Below are positions 63,008 through 64,000 of a stretch of 64,000 bases of DNA, one piece after another. Under the pieces are notes generated by a model that saw only the letters and a program-made list of their open reading frames with translations, made no database searches and was not told where the DNA came from. This stretch comes from Aurelia coerulea. Lineage: Eukaryota; Cnidaria; Scyphozoa; Semaeostomeae; Ulmaridae. The position numbers and the translations under genes are program-made. The stretch is from the NCBI GenBank assembly GCA_039566865.1, contig CM076948.1, positions 17,743,001 through 17,807,000 of the forward strand, read 5' to 3'. Numbering within the stretch: position 1 is the first letter of the stretch; each line of letters starts with the position of its first letter.

Positions 63008-63282
63008 TCATTTGTACTTGCATTTGTAATTTACCTGTTTTTAATTTGTATTTACTAATTTGTATTTACATGGGCTAGTAAGAAGACAAACCGTTATATG
63101 CAGTTAGTATAGGCTTTTCATGTATTTGCCTGGGCTTGTAACATAGTTTCTATCTCCACTGTCAAATCATATCAAGTCATATCATGAAATAATTAGGCAC
63201 GATACCCTATCTGCTACTACAAATAGTAAATGTTTACTAATTATATAATTCCCGAAAAATATTTAGAAACCTAATGGGTTGC
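63008..63282 (+). other. Argonaute 3′ UTR or downstream sequence
   Basis: There is no AATAAA hexamer in the first several hundred bases after the stop. Variants such as aatatttag and gaaataatt exist, so the 3′ end of the transcript cannot be placed from sequence alone. Confidence 0.5.
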
Positions 63283-63660
63283 TCTTCCTAGGGGTCGGGC
63301 TTTGATTGCCATTAAGGTAGATGAATACGTCCAACCCCCCCCCCCCCCACAAACCCACAACATCCCAAAAGATGACACCCCACAAGCCCCAACTCGGTCC
63401 AGAAACAGACTAAATCAAGACCCATAAAGCACCACGCCCAGAACACCGCGAGGCCAGAGAGACAAAACGCATTCACCCAGCTCAGCTCATTAGGAGTTGT
63501 TTAACTTCCTTTTTGAAGCAATATAGAGAGGGTGAGTCTCTGTGCTGTTGCGGGATCTCATTAGTCATTCCTTGCTGAGGCTCCTGTAAATTGGAAACTC
63601 TTTTTGGTAAATTCCAATCGAGATTTAGTCATCTTTTCTTAAACACTTATAACTTTGAAC
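63283..63660 (-). mobile_element. LINE 3′ remnant
   Basis: On the - strand, 63650-63485 reads LEFTKKSFQFTGAS, then (after a frameshift) RDSPSLYCFKKEVKQLLMS and a stop. This is the C-terminal S.f..GA..WN.LP....S..FK..lk..L block of CR1/Jockey-like LINEs. The region beyond the stop (63283-63480), including a C15 run, resembles the 3′ region of the LINE at 15925-17150. Confidence 0.72.
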
Positions 63661-64000
63661 TCCTGACGTCATCTTTCCTTAAACAGTTATAAGTTTGAAC
63701 AATCGTACATTATATGTAAGATTTATGCCTTATCTGTTTGTGAGGTCTTCATAATAGTTCTACAAAGTATCATTGTTTGAAATATACCTCTGTCTCAACA
63801 TTCTCTCCATCTAAATATGTTTGCGCAAAATTTGTAGCAGCACAGGTTATGCAAGGCTTCGACTTAAAGGTCAAGTCCGGGGTTTCTACAATTAATGTCA
63901 AAAAGTAGCCTTACCAACTGCCAAGCACTGCTTGTAGCTTTTTTCCGGGTTTTCTTATCTTTTTCTGTTGTAAATTCGTACGACATTTTTCGTAAGTTAG
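63661..64000. other. Right edge of window, nothing recognised
   Basis: A short direct repeat (cctgacgtcatc, ttaaacacttataa against ttaaacagttataa) stands near 63640-63690. No gene is visible. Confidence 0.5.

Overview
This window is animal nuclear DNA, and almost all of it lies inside one large gene: the 3′ half of an Argonaute-clade gene on the + strand. Eleven coding exons (first at 685, last ending with a stop at 63007) join through GT/AG introns with consistent phases into 1443 nt. They encode 480 residues from the L2 linker through MID and PIWI to the C-terminus. The N, L1 and PAZ exons lie to the left of the window. All four PIWI catalytic residues (D-E-D-H) and the MID 5′-phosphate-binding residues are present, so a guided slicer is predicted. 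The MID domain is otherwise divergent and its nucleotide-specificity loop is short. The intron-rich gene, the AGO-clade PIWI, and the mix of CR1/Jockey-like LINEs, hAT-type MITEs and TA-target foldback MITEs suggest an early-branching metazoan. An anthozoan cnidarian is my best guess, but that is inference.

The ten complete introns total about 60.9 kb and are packed with mobile DNA. Intron 1554-17875 holds a complete young Ty3/Gypsy LTR retrotransposon on the - strand (4163-8349; identical 247-bp LTRs, 5-bp target duplication, one 1212-codon gag-pol ORF), a 6.5-kb array of 78/80-bp satellite units (8760-15275) and a dead LINE (about 15925-17150). Introns 18152-20945 and 21124-24892 hold long inverted-repeat elements with TA targets and a tRNA-like SINE. 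Intron 24987-40916 holds three hAT-type elements with perfect 8-bp target duplications plus a fourth with one mismatch, a MULE-like foldback, a 219-bp satellite (34924-36456), a triple-nested MITE cluster (37724-39126) and a LINE 3′ fragment. Intron 40986-47781 holds a LINE reverse transcriptase broken by two TA-target elements 8 bp apart, then a second dead LINE. Intron 52256-57572 holds a long - strand LINE with an esterase-like ORF1 and an uninterrupted endonuclease/RT ORF2. Intron 57773-62892 holds a piggyBac-like TTAA-flanked element.

Nothing bacterial is present: no operons, CRISPR arrays or rRNA. The most notable single observation is in the Gypsy element. It has no tRNA-type (TGG...) primer-binding site. 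Instead, 15 nt at the primer-binding position are perfectly complementary to a segment inside its own LTR, as expected for Tf1/sushi-type self-priming. A second theme is that an RNAi effector gene carries a dozen long hairpin-forming repeats in its own introns.
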